Shown here piece after piece: positions 6,967 to 7,423 of a DNA stretch of 7,423 nt; within the stretch, counting starts at the first letter, position 1, and every line of letters begins with the position of its first letter. The stretch spans positions 1 through 7,423 of the forward strand of contig JAKQBU010000469.1 of assembly GCA_029573975.1 (NCBI GenBank). The letters are read 5' to 3'. Source of the stretch: Planctomycetota bacterium (GTDB lineage Bacteria > Planctomycetota > Phycisphaerae > Sedimentisphaerales > SM23-30). The notes under the pieces were generated by a model. The model did not search any database. It was not told the origin of the DNA and saw only the letters and a program-made list of their open reading frames with translations. Made by a program: the position numbers and the translations under genes.

Positions 6967-6973
6967 CTCCTTT
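6967..6973 (-). promoter_or_regulatory. Ribosome binding site of the large minus-strand gene
   Basis: On the minus strand AAAGGAG precedes the ATG at 6959 by 7 bases. It is a strong match to the Shine-Dalgarno consensus at ideal spacing, and it fixes the start so that the LEPR-XLL leader is included. Confidence 0.85.
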
Positions 6974-7059
6974 ATAAGATATACTATTTTGCCGGAATAA
7001 GTATTCGAGGACCAATACGGTTTCAAATTTATTTCATAGATAAATCAAATAGAAAAATT

Positions 7060-7087
7060 ATTATACTCTAAAAACAAAATTTTACAA
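7060..7087 (-). promoter_or_regulatory. Sigma-70-like promoter of the large minus-strand gene
   Basis: On the minus strand a -35 box TTGTAA (7087-7082) and a perfect -10 box TATAAT (7065-7060) are separated by 16 bases. The expected start of transcription is near 7053, giving an AT-rich leader of about 93 bases before the ATG at 6959. This is a sequence-only prediction. Confidence 0.65.
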
Positions 7088-7103
7088 GACTAAATCATAC
7101 GAA

Positions 7104-7121
7104 TACGCACTTTTTTGCGTA
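7104..7121. repeat. Short inverted repeat upstream of the large gene's -35 box
   Basis: TACGCA (7104-7109) and TGCGTA (7116-7121) are perfect arms around six bases, CTTTTT. The repeat lies 17 bases upstream of the predicted -35 box of the large gene, a position suitable for an activator or repressor site. It could also be a weak hairpin or chance. Confidence 0.35.
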
Positions 7122-7182
7122 CTTTATCCCGCTCATGCTGGACTGCAAGGCTCGATTTTGTATCCAGGGGATCATTTCCATG

Positions 7183-7196
7183 TGACGGAACCGTCA
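7183..7196. promoter_or_regulatory. Candidate operator palindrome
   Basis: TGACGGAACCGTCA is a perfect inverted repeat with six-base arms and a two-base centre, the size of a dimeric regulator site. Its right arm extends to CGTCAAAAG (7192-7200), which recurs in inverted orientation as CTTTTGACG at 7256-7264. No regulator can be named. Confidence 0.4.
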
Positions 7197-7258
7197 AAAG
7201 TCGATATTGACATTCCAAAACGGCACCGGCTGACCAACAACACGGGGACGATGAGCTT

Positions 7259-7287
7259 TTGACGCCGGCGTGTTTTGGATGGAAAAT
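7259..7287 (+). promoter_or_regulatory. Weak candidate promoter for the plus-strand gene at 7397
   Basis: TTGACG (7259-7264) and GAAAAT (7282-7287) are 17 bases apart and match the sigma-70 boxes at five and four of six positions. The -35 box lies within the CTTTTGACG arm that repeats the operator-like sequence further upstream. The prediction is weak. Confidence 0.3.
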
Positions 7288-7396
7288 TTGCTGGTGTGAA
7301 GCTTTTCCGGGGAGAATCCCGAAACAACCCCCCCAAGAAAACCAGACCGATTGATTCGCCGAAAGTAACTTTTTACAATCAGCGGAGGAAAATGGG

Positions 7397-7423
7397 ATGA
7401 AACCGAGCGTTGGCCGGCCCAAT
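7397..7423 (+). CDS. Start of an unidentified plus-strand gene (partial, runs off window)
   Basis: GGAGG at 7384-7388 stands 8 bases before an ATG at 7397, and the following nine codons are open (MKPSVGRPN). An earlier ATG at 7392 is followed by GGA TGA and cannot be the start. The strong ribosome site makes a real gene likely, but nine residues are too few to identify the product. Confidence 0.5.

Larger units (their letters stand above)
6960..7396. other. Divergent intergenic region
   Basis: This region separates the large minus-strand gene from a plus-strand gene that begins at 7397. The part next to the large gene (about 6974-7090) is very AT-rich and holds its ribosome site, untranslated leader and promoter. 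The leader includes a small hairpin, GTATT 7001-7005 with AATAC 7014-7018. The rest (about 7100-7380) has several short inverted repeats listed separately and no convincing gene. A minus-strand frame open across 7090-7422 has no recognisable domain and overlies the promoter. Confidence 0.6.

Noticed and set aside
6757..7026. Alternative minus-strand start region encoding an 89-codon frame (MKPYWSSNTY...)
   Set aside because: It overlaps the beginning of the large gene in another frame, has no ribosome site as good as AAAGGAG at 6967-6973, and shows no domain.
7090..7422. Minus-strand open frame of 110 codons upstream of the large gene
   Set aside because: No domain or coding character is visible, and it runs across the ribosome site of the plus-strand gene at 7397 and up to the predicted promoter of the large gene.
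1..7423. CRISPR array, tRNA or rRNA genes, phage or defence system
   Set aside because: No regularly spaced direct repeats, no cloverleaf-like or rRNA-like stretches and no phage or nuclease motifs were seen on either strand.

Overview
The window looks like chromosomal DNA from the phylum Planctomycetota, most plausibly a Phycisphaerae-type lineage. The main evidence is the large minus-strand gene: its product starts with a basic leader and an LEPR-XLL motif (LEPRVLLS), which is typical of very large exported proteins in that phylum. The plus-strand genes agree: a PQQ-type beta-propeller protein whose mature end begins RDWPQWRGP, preceded by the tail of a GH29-like glycoside hydrolase. The assignment rests on protein motifs only; there is no rRNA or tRNA here to confirm it.

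Layout. (1) Positions 1-1628, plus strand: the end of a putative glycoside hydrolase gene and, 6 bases later, a secreted PQQ-like beta-propeller gene. The propeller gene is split into two overlapping reading frames (325-936 and 933-1628). Restoring one G near 927/928 would rejoin them into a 434-residue protein of normal appearance, so this is a frameshift mutation or a sequence error, or less likely a recoding or re-initiation site. (2) Positions 1625-1878: a roughly 250-base element bounded by a perfect 17-bp inverted repeat, with TTAA/TTAT at its edges. It looks like a MITE or a deletion derivative of an insertion sequence, placed exactly at the stop codon of the propeller gene. (3) Positions 1912-1947: a strong intrinsic terminator for the minus-strand gene. 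(4) Positions 1974-6959, minus strand: one 1661-residue exported or surface protein. Its modules in order are LEPR-XLL leader, choice-of-anchor-L-like domain, DUF11-like domain, SdrD B-like domain with a von Willebrand A (vWA) domain inserted in it, an uninterrupted SdrD B-like domain, a second SdrD B/vWA nest, a CARDB-like domain, and a repetitive C-terminal region. (5) Positions 6960-7396: a divergent intergenic region with a good Shine-Dalgarno site and sigma-70-like promoter for the large gene and several inverted repeats. (6) Positions 7397-7423: the first nine codons of a plus-strand gene.

How the genes fit together. The plus-strand pair is probably one transcript for carbohydrate handling outside the cytoplasm. 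The large minus-strand gene has its own promoter and terminator, so it is a single-gene transcription unit, likely encoding a calcium-dependent adhesion or surface-matrix protein. No CRISPR array, phage gene, toxin-antitoxin pair or known defence system is visible. The most unusual feature is the duplicated SdrD B/vWA nested module; the most practical one is the frameshift in the propeller gene.
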